Below the pieces are notes generated by a model. It searched no databases, had not been told where the DNA came from, and worked only from the letters and a program-made list of their open reading frames with translations. Source: CAVXUB01 sp963764805 (GTDB lineage: Bacteria; Actinomycetota; Acidimicrobiia; Acidimicrobiales; Bog-793). From it: 64,000 nt of DNA. The translations under genes were made by a program, and so were the position numbers. The stretch is taken from contig CAVXUB010000002.1 in NCBI GenBank assembly GCA_963764805.1, forward strand, positions 682,001 to 746,000, in the 5' to 3' direction. Shown here in pieces: positions 54,491 to 62,714 of the stretch; within the stretch, counting starts at the first letter, position 1; each line of letters opens with the position of its first letter.

Positions 54491-55729
54491 GTGACCCACA
54501 CCGACATCACCGTCTTCGGCACTCAGTGGTGCAGCGACTGCAAGCGGGCCAAGCAGTTCTTCGGCGAGCAGCGCATCCACTACAAGTTCGTGGACGTCGA
54601 CATGGACACCGACGGGCTCGCATACGTCGAGCAGGTCAATGACGGCAAGCGGATCATCCCGGTGATCCTCTTCGGGGACGGCTCCGCGCTGGTCGAACCG
54701 TCCAACGCCGATCTGGCCGCCAAGCTCGGGATCCAGACCGCCGCCTCGCGCCGCTTCTACGACCTGATAGTCGTGGGCAGTGGGCCGGCCGGACTCACCG
54801 CTGCCCTCTACGCAGCCCGCGAGGGCATAGACACGCTCGTGATCGAGAGGGGAGGCGTCGGCGGCCAGGCAGGAATCACGGAGCGGCTGGACAACTTCCC
54901 CGGCTTTCCCGAGGGGGTGACGGGGAACGAGTTCGCCGAACGGCTGCGCAAGCAGGCGGAGCGTTTCGGTGTCGAGATACTCACGGCCCAGGAGGTCACC
55001 GGTCTCACTTGCGACGGCACCTACCGCAGGGTGATGACCGCCGACGGTGCCGAGTACTCGTCCTACGCGGTGCTGCTCGCCCTCGGGTCCACCTACCGTC
55101 GCCTCGGCATCCCCGGCGAGGAAGACTTCATCGGAGCGGGGGTGCACTTCTGCGCCACCTGCGACGGAGCCTTCTATCGCGGGCGGGACGTGATGGTCAT
55201 CGGTGGCGGCAACTCGGCGGGGGAAGAGGGCCTCTTCCTCACCAAGTTCGCCAGCCACGTGACGATCGCCACCCGTGATCCCGCCCTGACGGCGAGCAAG
55301 GTGGTGGTCGAGAAGGTGGAGGAGCACCCGGCGGTCGACGTGCTGACCGACGTGGTCGCCGTTGAGCTGAAGGGCGACTCGCACCTGCAGACGGTCGTCC
55401 TCGAGAGCACGGGGGGAGGCGGCCGCCGGGAGCTGAGCCCGGCCGCGGTGTTCGTCTTCATCGGTCTGCGACCGAACACCGAGATCGTCGGGGCTCTTGT
55501 CGAGCTCGATGCAATGGGATTCATAGTCACCGACGCCGGCCTGCAGACGTCCGTCCCGGGCTTGTTCGCCGCCGGAGATTGCCGGTCCGGGAGCACCAAG
55601 CAAGCTGCATCTGCCGCCGGCGAGGGGGCAGCCGCCGCCATCGGGATCCGCCGCTTCCTGGAACCGCTCGCAGGGGGCATGCCGCTGATGGAGGAGTCGG
55701 CGAGACTGCCGATGGCGGTCGAGGTCTGA
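54491..55729 (+). CDS. Glutaredoxin-thioredoxin reductase fusion
   Basis: A 412-aa flavoprotein. Residues 1-85 are a glutaredoxin/mycoredoxin-like domain with the active-site WCSDC and IIPVILFGDG. Then comes a low-molecular-weight thioredoxin reductase: FAD loop LIVVGSGPAGLTAALYAA, redox CATC in GVHFCATCDGAFYRGRDVMV, NADPH loop IGGGNSAGEEGLFL, FAD end GLFAAGDCRSGSTKQAASAA. The fused glutaredoxin probably receives electrons from the reductase directly, giving an NADPH-driven disulfide reductase. GTG start at 54491. Confidence 0.88.
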   Translation: MTHTDITVFGTQWCSDCKRAKQFFGEQRIHYKFVDVDMDTDGLAYVEQVNDGKRIIPVILFGDGSALVEPSNADLAAKLGIQTAASRRFYDLIVVGSGPAGLTAALYAAREGIDTLVIERGGVGGQAGITERLDNFPGFPEGVTGNEFAERLRKQAERFGVEILTAQEVTGLTCDGTYRRVMTADGAEYSSYAVLLALGSTYRRLGIPGEEDFIGAGVHFCATCDGAFYRGRDVMVIGGGNSAGEEGLFLTKFASHVTIATRDPALTASKVVVEKVEEHPAVDVLTDVVAVELKGDSHLQTVVLESTGGGGRRELSPAAVFVFIGLRPNTEIVGALVELDAMGFIVTDAGLQTSVPGLFAAGDCRSGSTKQAASAAGEGAAAAIGIRRFLEPLAGGMPLMEESARLPMAVEV

Positions 55730-55749
55730 TCAACCTGTCGGGGTGCTCC

Positions 55750-56221
55750 GTGCGACCGATCGAGGATCGCGACCGGGAGTGGTTGGCCGCTTTGATCGCC
55801 GAGCGCTGGGGGCTGCCGGTGGTGAGCGTGTCGGGGCATTACGACCCGGCTTCGTTTCGAGGGTTCGTGGCGGAGGCGGGAGGGAGGCGTGTTGGTGCGA
55901 TCACCTTGCGCGAAGACGAGCGGGGCATCGAGGTGGTCACGCTCGACAGCCTCGTCGAGGGCCGGGGCGTGGGCGCCGCCCTCTTGGCGGCTGCCCGGGA
56001 GGATGCGCGCCGGAGTACCGAGCCGCCTGTGGCTGATCACGACCAACGAGAACATCAACGCCATCCGCTTCTACCAGCGTCGGGGCATGGACCTCGTAGC
56101 AGTGCACCACGGCTTCGTCGAGACCGTGCGGGCGCTCAAGCCGGATGTACGGCTGACGGGCGCGGATGGCGTCGAGTTCGAGCACGCGCTCGAGTTCGAG
56201 TACCCCCTCGACGCCCGGTAG
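55750..56221 (+). CDS. GNAT-family N-acetyltransferase (one frameshift)
   Basis: GNAT protein of about 156 aa. VRPIEDRDREWLAALIAERW starts the fold, GLPVVSVSGHYDP and RRVGAITLREDE follow, the acetyl-CoA loop is in VEGRGVGAALLAAARE, and RLWLITTNENINAIRFYQRR, in another frame, is motif B. One extra base near 56013 separates the parts. The GTG at 55750 was chosen as the fold's first residue. It follows the thioredoxin reductase gene by 20 bases. Confidence 0.7.
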
Positions 56222-56302
56222 CACGATCCTCCCCCTGCCGTGGACGCCGGCGGGCGTTGCGGCGATAATGCGCATGTCCCGCCGACTCTGTGGAGGAGAT
56301 CC

Positions 56303-57888
56303 ATGAGCGAAACAACCGGCAGCGGCCAATACGAGTCCTTCGACTCAGGCTCGTACGAGCCTCCTCCGCTCTCCGCAGAGCCGTCCGCCGAGCAGTCTGC
56401 CGAGCAAACCGATGAGTACGGCGCGGGTCCCGCCGATCTCTCGCACGCAACCTCGGAGACCGGAAGGGATGAATGGGGCGCGGCACCCTCGTTCGCCCCG
56501 CCCGGCTCCCCCGTGGCCTCGCCGTACCAGTACGCGCCGTCGAGCGAGCCGACGAACGTCGATCCGTACCAACCGACGCCGGCGACGCCTGCTGCACCGC
56601 ACGGGTCCACGCCGACGCCGGCGACGCCTACTGCGCCGCACGGATCGACGCCTTCGCCTCAGACTCCCGGCTCGGCACCGCCGATCCAGCCGCACGGGGG
56701 CACGCCGGCTCCGCCCACCCCACGCCCTCCACGCCGAGCGGAGGGCCGTCCGGGGGCCCGCAACACCCGAGTGAAGCACCGAGCCAAGGGCCGAGCCAGG
56801 CGCCCCATCAAAGCCAGCAGCAGACAGAGAGCTCGGACTTCAACTTCGCCCCGTCGGGCGAGACCGGCGCGTTCGTGCCGCCCGACAGCTCCGAGATGTC
56901 AGGCGACCCCCGCGAAGGCGAGCAGTTCTACCAGAGCCAGTGGGTGATGCCGGCAGGCGCCGACCGGGACTACGGCTGCGGGCCGACCTCGGTGGCGATG
57001 GTCGTCGACGAGATGACCGGCGGCCATGTCAGCGGCCTCTCGGTGCTCGACTGGGCGCATTCGCAGGGGCTCTGGAACGACGGGACGGGCGCCCCGCAGA
57101 TCGTGGACATGCTGCACCACTACGGCGTCAGCTCCGAGCTCCACGGCAACGGCACCATCAACCAGCTGGAGAACGACCTGAAGCAGGGCAAGATGGTGAT
57201 CTGCGCCGTGAACACGCAGATGGCCGCCACCCCCGACGCCACCACGGCCCAGATCCAACAAGCGGGTCTGCCGACGAGCGTCGATCACGTCCTCGTCGTG
57301 ACGGGGATCGATTCGAAGACGGGGATGGTCTACCTGAACGACCCCGGGGTGCCGCACGGGGGGGCCGAGGAACTGACCATCGCCCAGTTCGAGCGCGCTT
57401 GGGGCGCCACCAACACGCAGGGTCCCCAGAACGAGTACATCGCCACGACCTCATCGGTGTCCCACGACCCGCACACCGGGACGGAGTTCTCCGCGGACAG
57501 GCCGACAGGCGGCGGTGGGGATGGCCCGGTGCTCGAGGGAGCGGTGATCGTGATGGTGAGCGCGGCTGCCTTCGCCGCAGAGATCCACCACCGCCGCTCC
57601 GCAAGAGCGGCCGCCCAGCCGGCTCCTGGCGCTCCTGGTGCGACCCGGCGCTCCTGGTGCTCTCGGCGCGGCGCCGGTCGCGGGCCTGGTGCGGTGCCTG
57701 GTGCGGCGCGGCCGGGCATGCCGCCGCCTCCCCCGCCACACCCGGGGCAGCCGGGACAACCGGGACCAGCGGGCGTCGCGCCGCCTCCTCCCCCGCCGCC
57801 GGGGATGCCGCCACCCCCTCCGCCTCCGGGAGGCTGGCAGCCGCCCGCGCCTCCACCGCCTCCGCCGGCCGGTCGCGCCGGCCCGTAG
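56303..57888 (+). CDS. Pro/Ser-rich protein with C39-like cysteine peptidase domain (one frameshift)
   Basis: About 528 aa. The N-terminal 190 residues are Ser/Glu/Pro-rich with TPATPAAPHGSTP-type repeats. Next is a C39-like peptidase domain: Cys in YGCGPTSVAMVVDEMTGG, His in SVDHVLVVTGIDS, Asp in MVYLNDPGVPHGG. A hydrophobic stretch (VLEGAVIVMVSAAAFAAEIH) and a Pro-rich end (PPPPPPPGMPPPPPP) follow. The frame shifts near 56720 (TPAPP then TPSTPSGGPSGGP). The ATG at 56303 has GGAGGAG upstream. No signal peptide. C39 enzymes cleave leader peptides or act as secreted proteases; here the client may be a neighbouring peptide or repeat protein. Confidence 0.7.
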
Positions 57889-57893
57889 CTCAC

Positions 57894-58433
57894 GTGACCG
57901 TCGCCTTCCGGATCCGCGTCATGCGCGCCGGGGAGGGAGCGGTGATGAGGGACATCGAGCGGCGAGCGGGCCAGCAGTTTCGGGAAGTCGGGCTGGCATC
58001 GGTCGCAGAGGCAGAACCCTTCGCCGCTGACGTCTACGACACCTATGCCACTGAGGGTCGCGGTCTCGTGGCTGAGATCGGTGAAGTGGCAATCGGCTAT
58101 CTGGTGCTCGACGTCGTGGACGGCAACGCACACGTCGAGCAGGTCAGCGTCGTGCCGGAACACCAGCGTCAAGGCGTCGGCAGAGCACTGATCGATCGCA
58201 CGCTGGAGTGGGCCGTCCACCGTGGGCTCAACGCCATGACGCTGACCACGTTCAAGCACGTCCCGTGGAATGCGCCCTATTACGGGCGGCTCGGTTTCCG
58301 GGAGATGTCGGAGGATTCGATCGGTCCGGAGCTCATGGCCCTACGCCGAGCCGAGGGCGAACAGCTCGGCCCGGAGCCGCGAGTGTGCATGCGGCGCGTG
58401 CTCCCCTTCGGGACATCGTGCCAGGTGGGTTGA
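57894..58433 (+). CDS. GNAT-family N-acetyltransferase
   Basis: A 179-aa GNAT protein: IRVMRAGEGAVMRDIERRAG, AIGYLVLDVVDGNAHVEQVS, the acetyl-CoA loop VVPEHQRQGVGRALIDRTLE, and APYYGRLGFREM. The GTG start at 57894 lies five bases after the C39-like gene's stop, so they are likely cotranscribed. Substrate unknown. Confidence 0.8.
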   Translation: MTVAFRIRVMRAGEGAVMRDIERRAGQQFREVGLASVAEAEPFAADVYDTYATEGRGLVAEIGEVAIGYLVLDVVDGNAHVEQVSVVPEHQRQGVGRALIDRTLEWAVHRGLNAMTLTTFKHVPWNAPYYGRLGFREMSEDSIGPELMALRRAEGEQLGPEPRVCMRRVLPFGTSCQVG

Positions 58434-58698
58434 GTTGCCCCTGCCTCCATATAGCGGAACGGGCTGCCCGGACCAGTGGAGCTCCTCCAGGACGGCGATC
58501 TGCTCCTCAACCAGTCGAGTTCCCATGGGCCCGATACCGGTGGGGCCTCGAGCCGAGACCCGAGCTGGGTACTTTATTAGGACAGGGATGTCCTAATTTC
58601 GTACCCAGAAGGCGCCCTCGGCGGCTGACGTACACGGGGAGCGCTTGGTATCCGCACGCGTAAGCGAGCTCGGCGAAGGGGCGTGGCACCACGGCCGA
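58434..58698. other. Convergent intergenic region
   Basis: Between the convergent GNAT and synthetase genes. It contains the two-part palindrome described separately in an AT-rich island, and no convincing gene. Confidence 0.5.
58565..58608. terminator. 44-nt two-part palindrome, probable bidirectional terminator
   Basis: CTGGGTAC at 58565 pairs with GTACCCAG ending at 58608, and inside it ATTAGGAC pairs with GTCCTAAT around a 6-nt loop. TTT/TTC bulges separate the two stems. Located between two converging genes, it fits a bidirectional terminator. The inner ATTAGGAC-N6-GTCCTAAT could instead be a dimeric repressor operator. Confidence 0.55.
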
Positions 58699-59931
58699 TC
58701 ACCCACGTCCGGAGACTGATAGTGAGGCTCCCTTCGCAGCAACGACACGCCTGACGAGATCTACGAACTCCTCAGCCGGCATGACGTCGAGCTGCGAGCC
58801 GTCACGCATCCTGACCGAGACGGTGCCGGCCTCCGCCTCTCGGCGGCCAACCACTGCGACGTACGGCACCTTGCGCATCTCGGCATCGCGGACTCGCGAG
58901 GCGAGGGTGGCGTCGCGCTCGTCGACCTCCGCACGCAATCCATTCATCCGCAAGGTGTCTCGAATCCGGCGGGCGTGCTCGTCCGCTTCGGGAGACACGG
59001 GCAGGACGACCGCCTGCACCGGCGACAGCCAGACGGGCAGCGCTCCGTCGTGCACCTCGAGGAGGTGGGCGACCATCCGCTCCATGGTCGCCACGATCGA
59101 GCGGTGCACCAGCACCGGCCGCTCGGAGAGCGACCCTCGCCGGTAGGTGAGGTCGAACTGCGCCGGGAGGTGGAAGTCGACCTGGACAGTGGAGAGGGTC
59201 TCCTCACGACCTTGCGGGTCGCGTACCTGTAGATCGATCTTCGGTCCGTAGAAGGCGGCCTCGCCGGCAGCCTCCTCGTAGTCGAGACCGAGGCCGGCAA
59301 GTGCTCTTCTGAGCATCGACTCGCTTTGCTCCCAGACGGCGGGATCGCCCACGTACTTCGGACCTTCGCCCTTGAGCGAGAGGCGGTAGGTCGGTGGAGG
59401 GATGGCGAGCGCCACGTAAGCCTCGGCGACGAGACCGAGACAGGTAGCAACCTCGGCCTCCACCTGCTCTGGGGCGCAGAAGACGTGGCCGTCGTTGAGG
59501 GTCATCTGGCGGACACGTGAGAGCCCGCTGAGGACGCCCGACCTCTCGAGCCGGTACATGGTCCCGAGCTCCGCGATCCGTACCGGGAGGTCCCGGTAGC
59601 TGCGAAGCTCAGAGGCGTAGACGAGGATGTGGTGCGGGCAGTTCATCGGCCGCAGCACTGTCTCCTCGGATCCCACCCGCATCGGGGGGTACATGTCCTC
59701 CTCGTAGTGGGCGAGGTGGCCCGAGCGGGCGAAAAGCTCTTGTTTTGCCAGGTTCGGGGTGTAGACGTGCTGGTAGCCGTGTCGGCGTTCGAGATCGACG
59801 ACATAGCGCTCGATCTCGCTGCGCACTGCTGCTCCCGCCGGCAACCACAAGGGCAGGCCGGCACCGCACAGCTCATCGCTGGCGAAATACTTCAATCGGC
59901 GTCCTAGCCGCCGGTGATCAGGTGATTCCAT
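58699..59931 (-). CDS. Threonyl-tRNA synthetase-like, without TGS and editing domains
   Basis: A 410-aa class II synthetase. Starts MESPDHRRLGRRLKYFASDE at the catalytic domain and lacks the 220-240 residue N-terminal TGS and editing domains of ThrRS (usual length about 640). Motif 2 and the zinc ligands are present: MNCPHH, NDGHVFC, VHRSIVATMERM, plus AFYGPKIDLQV. The C-terminal anticodon-binding domain (VVLPVSPEADEHARRIRDTL...VGRREAEAG) is intact. It should charge tRNA-Thr but cannot edit Ser. It may be a second, stress- or inhibitor-resistant copy, or work with a separate editing protein. The ATG at 59931 has AGGAG upstream; an ATG at 59949 is also in frame. Confidence 0.85.
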   Translation of the reverse strand: MESPDHRRLGRRLKYFASDELCGAGLPLWLPAGAAVRSEIERYVVDLERRHGYQHVYTPNLAKQELFARSGHLAHYEEDMYPPMRVGSEETVLRPMNCPHHILVYASELRSYRDLPVRIAELGTMYRLERSGVLSGLSRVRQMTLNDGHVFCAPEQVEAEVATCLGLVAEAYVALAIPPPTYRLSLKGEGPKYVGDPAVWEQSESMLRRALAGLGLDYEEAAGEAAFYGPKIDLQVRDPQGREETLSTVQVDFHLPAQFDLTYRRGSLSERPVLVHRSIVATMERMVAHLLEVHDGALPVWLSPVQAVVLPVSPEADEHARRIRDTLRMNGLRAEVDERDATLASRVRDAEMRKVPYVAVVGRREAEAGTVSVRMRDGSQLDVMPAEEFVDLVRRVVAAKGASLSVSGRG

Positions 59932-59958
59932 CTCCTTCTCCTCTCTCATGACCTCGAT

Positions 59959-60168
59959 CTAGCCGGAGGCCTCCGAGAGGAGCGGGAACCACACCGCCCG
60001 GGGCCCTCGGCCCGAGCGGTTCCGCGTGAGTGTCGCTACGCGTGCACGCCGGGCGTACCCGGCGTCGTCGTCGACAGACACAACATCGATAGACGCAACC
60101 TCACGAAGCCGATCATAGAGGCTGCGTCTGCGGGACAGGTACCAGATGGCCGTTCTGTCGCCATCCAC
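59959..60168 (-). CDS. Small hypothetical protein
   Basis: A 69-codon frame from GTG 60168 ending nine bases before the synthetase's upstream ATG. The peptide (WYLSRRRSLYDRLREVASID, RAVWFPLLSEASG) has normal codon use for this DNA but no recognised family. Upstream is an AT-rich AAATATG. It might be real and cotranscribed with the synthetase, or be leader sequence. Confidence 0.4.
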   Translation of the reverse strand: MDGDRTAIWYLSRRRSLYDRLREVASIDVVSVDDDAGYARRARVATLTRNRSGRGPRAVWFPLLSEASG

Positions 60169-60222
60169 TTGGACATATTTTGAGCAGGTAATTGCAGCAA
60201 GAACGAGGAACGCCGGAGCTGA

Positions 60223-60981
60223 CTACCCGCCGACCGACAGCGGGATGTCGACATACAGGGTCTCCGCCTCCCAGCCGGCCGTCCGAGCCACGACCTCGCC
60301 GCCCGGATCGACGAGCGCCGCAAGCCCTGGGAAGTCCTCGTCCTCGGTGGAACCCGCTTGGGTCGCCATCGCGACCCACAGGCCCAACCTTCTCGCTTGC
60401 CGCCTGGCATCGCCGAGGCCGCAGCCGACCCACCAGTCATGACCGGCACGCCACGAGGCAGCGTCGGTCCGCCGCCCGTACAAGCCCGGGGCCGAACAGA
60501 ACAAGGCGATCGCGGCACCTCCCGCTGCGACGTCCGACCAGGAGAAGTCGGCTCCACCCTCGGCGCAGATCACCAATCCGAAACGATGCCCCGCGAGCTC
60601 GAACGTCGCAGTGTCCCCGCCAACGCGGTACCCGGGCTCGTCCTGCAGGAGACGCTTGCGGTAGTAGCCCTCGACGGCCCCTCCGTGGGCGAAGACCTGC
60701 GTGATGAACGGGCCGCCGGGCGACGACTCGGCGATCCCGAAGACGGCCGCCACGCGGTTCGTGGCGGTTGCCTCTGCCAGAGCGGAGACCGCCCAGGAGT
60801 CGAGCTCTACGCAACCATCGGGTCGGGCCGTCGGGTCGAGGGACCCCGTGAGCGAGAGCTCTGGGAAGACAGCAACATCACAGCGCTCGACGGCGGCCGA
60901 CTGCAGCGCCTCGACATGACGGGCGAGGTTGCCTTCGAGGTCGCCCTTCGGGCAGTTCATCGCCACCAGCGCCGCTCGCAC
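60223..60981 (-). CDS. Nitrilase-superfamily carbon-nitrogen hydrolase
   Basis: A 252-aa hydrolase of amides or nitriles. The Glu-Lys-Cys triad is visible: VFPELSLTGSLDP, YYRKRLLQDEPG, VICAEGGADFSWSDV. The Cys neighbourhood is unlike the common CYDxRFPE, so the substrate is uncertain. It follows the esterase gene by 12 bases, forming a small operon. Confidence 0.8.
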   Translation of the reverse strand: MRAALVAMNCPKGDLEGNLARHVEALQSAAVERCDVAVFPELSLTGSLDPTARPDGCVELDSWAVSALAEATATNRVAAVFGIAESSPGGPFITQVFAHGGAVEGYYRKRLLQDEPGYRVGGDTATFELAGHRFGLVICAEGGADFSWSDVAAGGAAIALFCSAPGLYGRRTDAASWRAGHDWWVGCGLGDARRQARRLGLWVAMATQAGSTEDEDFPGLAALVDPGGEVVARTAGWEAETLYVDIPLSVGG

Positions 60982-60993
60982 CGGGGGCGCCCC

Positions 60994-61755
60994 CTACCCC
61001 GCGTAGCGCTCGAGGAACAGCGCGATCAGGCTCGCACACTGCCTGCCGAACGGTGGGTAGACGTCGAAGGCGTGTGGTGCTCCTTCGAAGACGTGGAGCT
61101 CGGCGCGCGCACCGGCAGCGATCAGAGCCCGGTACATGTCGAGGCTCTGGTTCACGCTCACCGTCTCGTCTCGATTGCCGGTGATCAGCTGGATCGGGGG
61201 AAGGTCTTTGCGCACGTGGTTGATCGGGCTGAGCAGGCGCACCCGTTCCTCGGAGACGTCGTCGCCGAGAAGGAACCGCATCGACGAAGGGGACCCGTGC
61301 CTGCGGGCCTCCTCGGAGAGGAAGTCTGTCGGCGGGTAGAACGCGGTGACCGCAGCGATCGGCATCCGGCCCTCAGCCGCAGCCATCAGCGCCAGGTGGC
61401 CGCCCGCCGAGTTTCCCGATACCGCTAGCCGGCGGTCGTCGAAGCCGAGCTCTTCGGACTGGGAGTGCAGCCAAGCCAGGGCCGAGTTCACATCTTCCAG
61501 CTGGGCGGGCCACCTCGACTCGCCGGCGAGCCTGTACTCGCAGGCCAGACAGGTGTAGCCGAGCCGGCCGAGATAGATGCCATAGCCCCGCAGCTGGCGG
61601 CGATCGCCGCCGACGAAGCCACCGCCGTGGATGAGCAGGACGGCGCCCCCGTTGGCGACCGGCGGGCGGTAGAGATCAGCGCTGAGCTGGCGTCCGCCAG
61701 CGTGCCCGACGAGGACGGACTCGATCTCCACTCGCTGCAAGAGCTGCTCGGACAA
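60994..61755 (-). CDS. Alpha/beta-hydrolase esterase (HSL/Abhydrolase_3 type)
   Basis: A 253-aa hydrolase. The oxyanion motif HGGGFVGGD is that of the hormone-sensitive-lipase family; the nucleophile is in AVSGNSAGGHLALMAAAE, the Asp in LITGNRDETVSV and the His in EGAPHAFDVY. It cleaves short-chain esters or carbamates. Cotranscribed with the nitrilase-family gene. Confidence 0.87.
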   Translation of the reverse strand: MSEQLLQRVEIESVLVGHAGGRQLSADLYRPPVANGGAVLLIHGGGFVGGDRRQLRGYGIYLGRLGYTCLACEYRLAGESRWPAQLEDVNSALAWLHSQSEELGFDDRRLAVSGNSAGGHLALMAAAEGRMPIAAVTAFYPPTDFLSEEARRHGSPSSMRFLLGDDVSEERVRLLSPINHVRKDLPPIQLITGNRDETVSVNQSLDMYRALIAAGARAELHVFEGAPHAFDVYPPFGRQCASLIALFLERYAG

Positions 61756-61787
61756 ACGGCCTCCCTTCGAGAAAGGCCACTCTATGG

Positions 61788-62639
61788 TCAGCCGTTCGCA
61801 GCCCGAGCATCGCCCTTGCTGTCACGATCGGCCCTGCGAGCCATGGTCAGCGTGATCACGAGCGGCCGTGTCAGCCGGCCGCCGTGGTCGCGGTCGATGA
61901 CGTCGCACAGCTCGCTGATCATTGCTTCTCGTTCCTCGACCGGCATCGCCTGCGACCCGGAATAGGAGCGAAGCAGGTCGCCATACTCACTCGTCGAGTA
62001 ACGCTGATCCCACCGGTACTTGTGCAGCTCCACCTCCCGGTAGAGAGGCGAGGCCACCAGCTCCTCGAAGATCGGCGGCACCAGGTCCTCCGGCGAGAAC
62101 ACCTTGAGCTCCGGAGAGTCGCGGTCGTAGCGCCTGTAGATCGGCTGCACCGAGTCGAAATAGCCGCCGTCGACATCCGACACCACCTGGTTCGTGTCCA
62201 CGACGGCCAGCACGCCGGAAGGCCGCAGGACGTGCGCCGGCTTTTCCAGGCGCGCCGGTCCCTGCACCCAGTGGTAGGCGGTGAAGGCCACCACAGCGTC
62301 GAACGCTGCCCGCGGGATGTCTGCCTCCTCGAAGGTCGAGCGGAGGACCCTGAGCGCTGGATCGGCGCCCAGCTTCTCCTCCAGGACGTCCGCCAGGCCA
62401 TTACCGAGCTCGACGCCGAGGACTCGTGCGCCTCTGGCGAGCAGGTCGGCGGTCGCCTTGCCGGTGCCGGGACCGACCTCGACGATCTCAGGCGCGGGCG
62501 GGAGGCGAGAGAACAGCGTTTCGAACAGCTGTGGCGGATAGGTCGGCCTCACCCTGTCGTAGAGCTCGGCGACCCTGTCGAAGGTGCGTCGCAGCTCCGT
62601 CCCTTGATCTCCCCCGCCTGGGGGGAAGGCTCCGCTCAT
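61788..62639 (-). CDS. SAM-dependent methyltransferase
   Basis: A 283-aa class I methyltransferase. Motif I is EIVEVGPGTGKATADLLARG, followed by VLGVELGNGLAD and FDAVVAFTAYHWVQGPARLE (post-I to motif II). The FDRVAELYDRVRPTYP start is typical of small-molecule methyltransferases. Substrate unknown. It precedes the esterase gene by 32 bases on the same strand. Confidence 0.85.
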   Translation of the reverse strand: MSGAFPPGGGDQGTELRRTFDRVAELYDRVRPTYPPQLFETLFSRLPPAPEIVEVGPGTGKATADLLARGARVLGVELGNGLADVLEEKLGADPALRVLRSTFEEADIPRAAFDAVVAFTAYHWVQGPARLEKPAHVLRPSGVLAVVDTNQVVSDVDGGYFDSVQPIYRRYDRDSPELKVFSPEDLVPPIFEELVASPLYREVELHKYRWDQRYSTSEYGDLLRSYSGSQAMPVEEREAMISELCDVIDRDHGGRLTRPLVITLTMARRADRDSKGDARAANG

Positions 62640-62714
62640 CGGCCAGGTGTCGTACCGGCAGGCACTGAATGATGACGCCGAACGCGGTCGCTCCCGGTTC
62701 CGGGCGTCGCCACT

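Noticed and set aside
59959..60060. T-box riboswitch before the synthetase gene
   Set aside because: GGTGTGGTTCCCGC on the minus strand only loosely resembles the T-box core, and the stretch fits a small coding frame better; no specifier stem was found.
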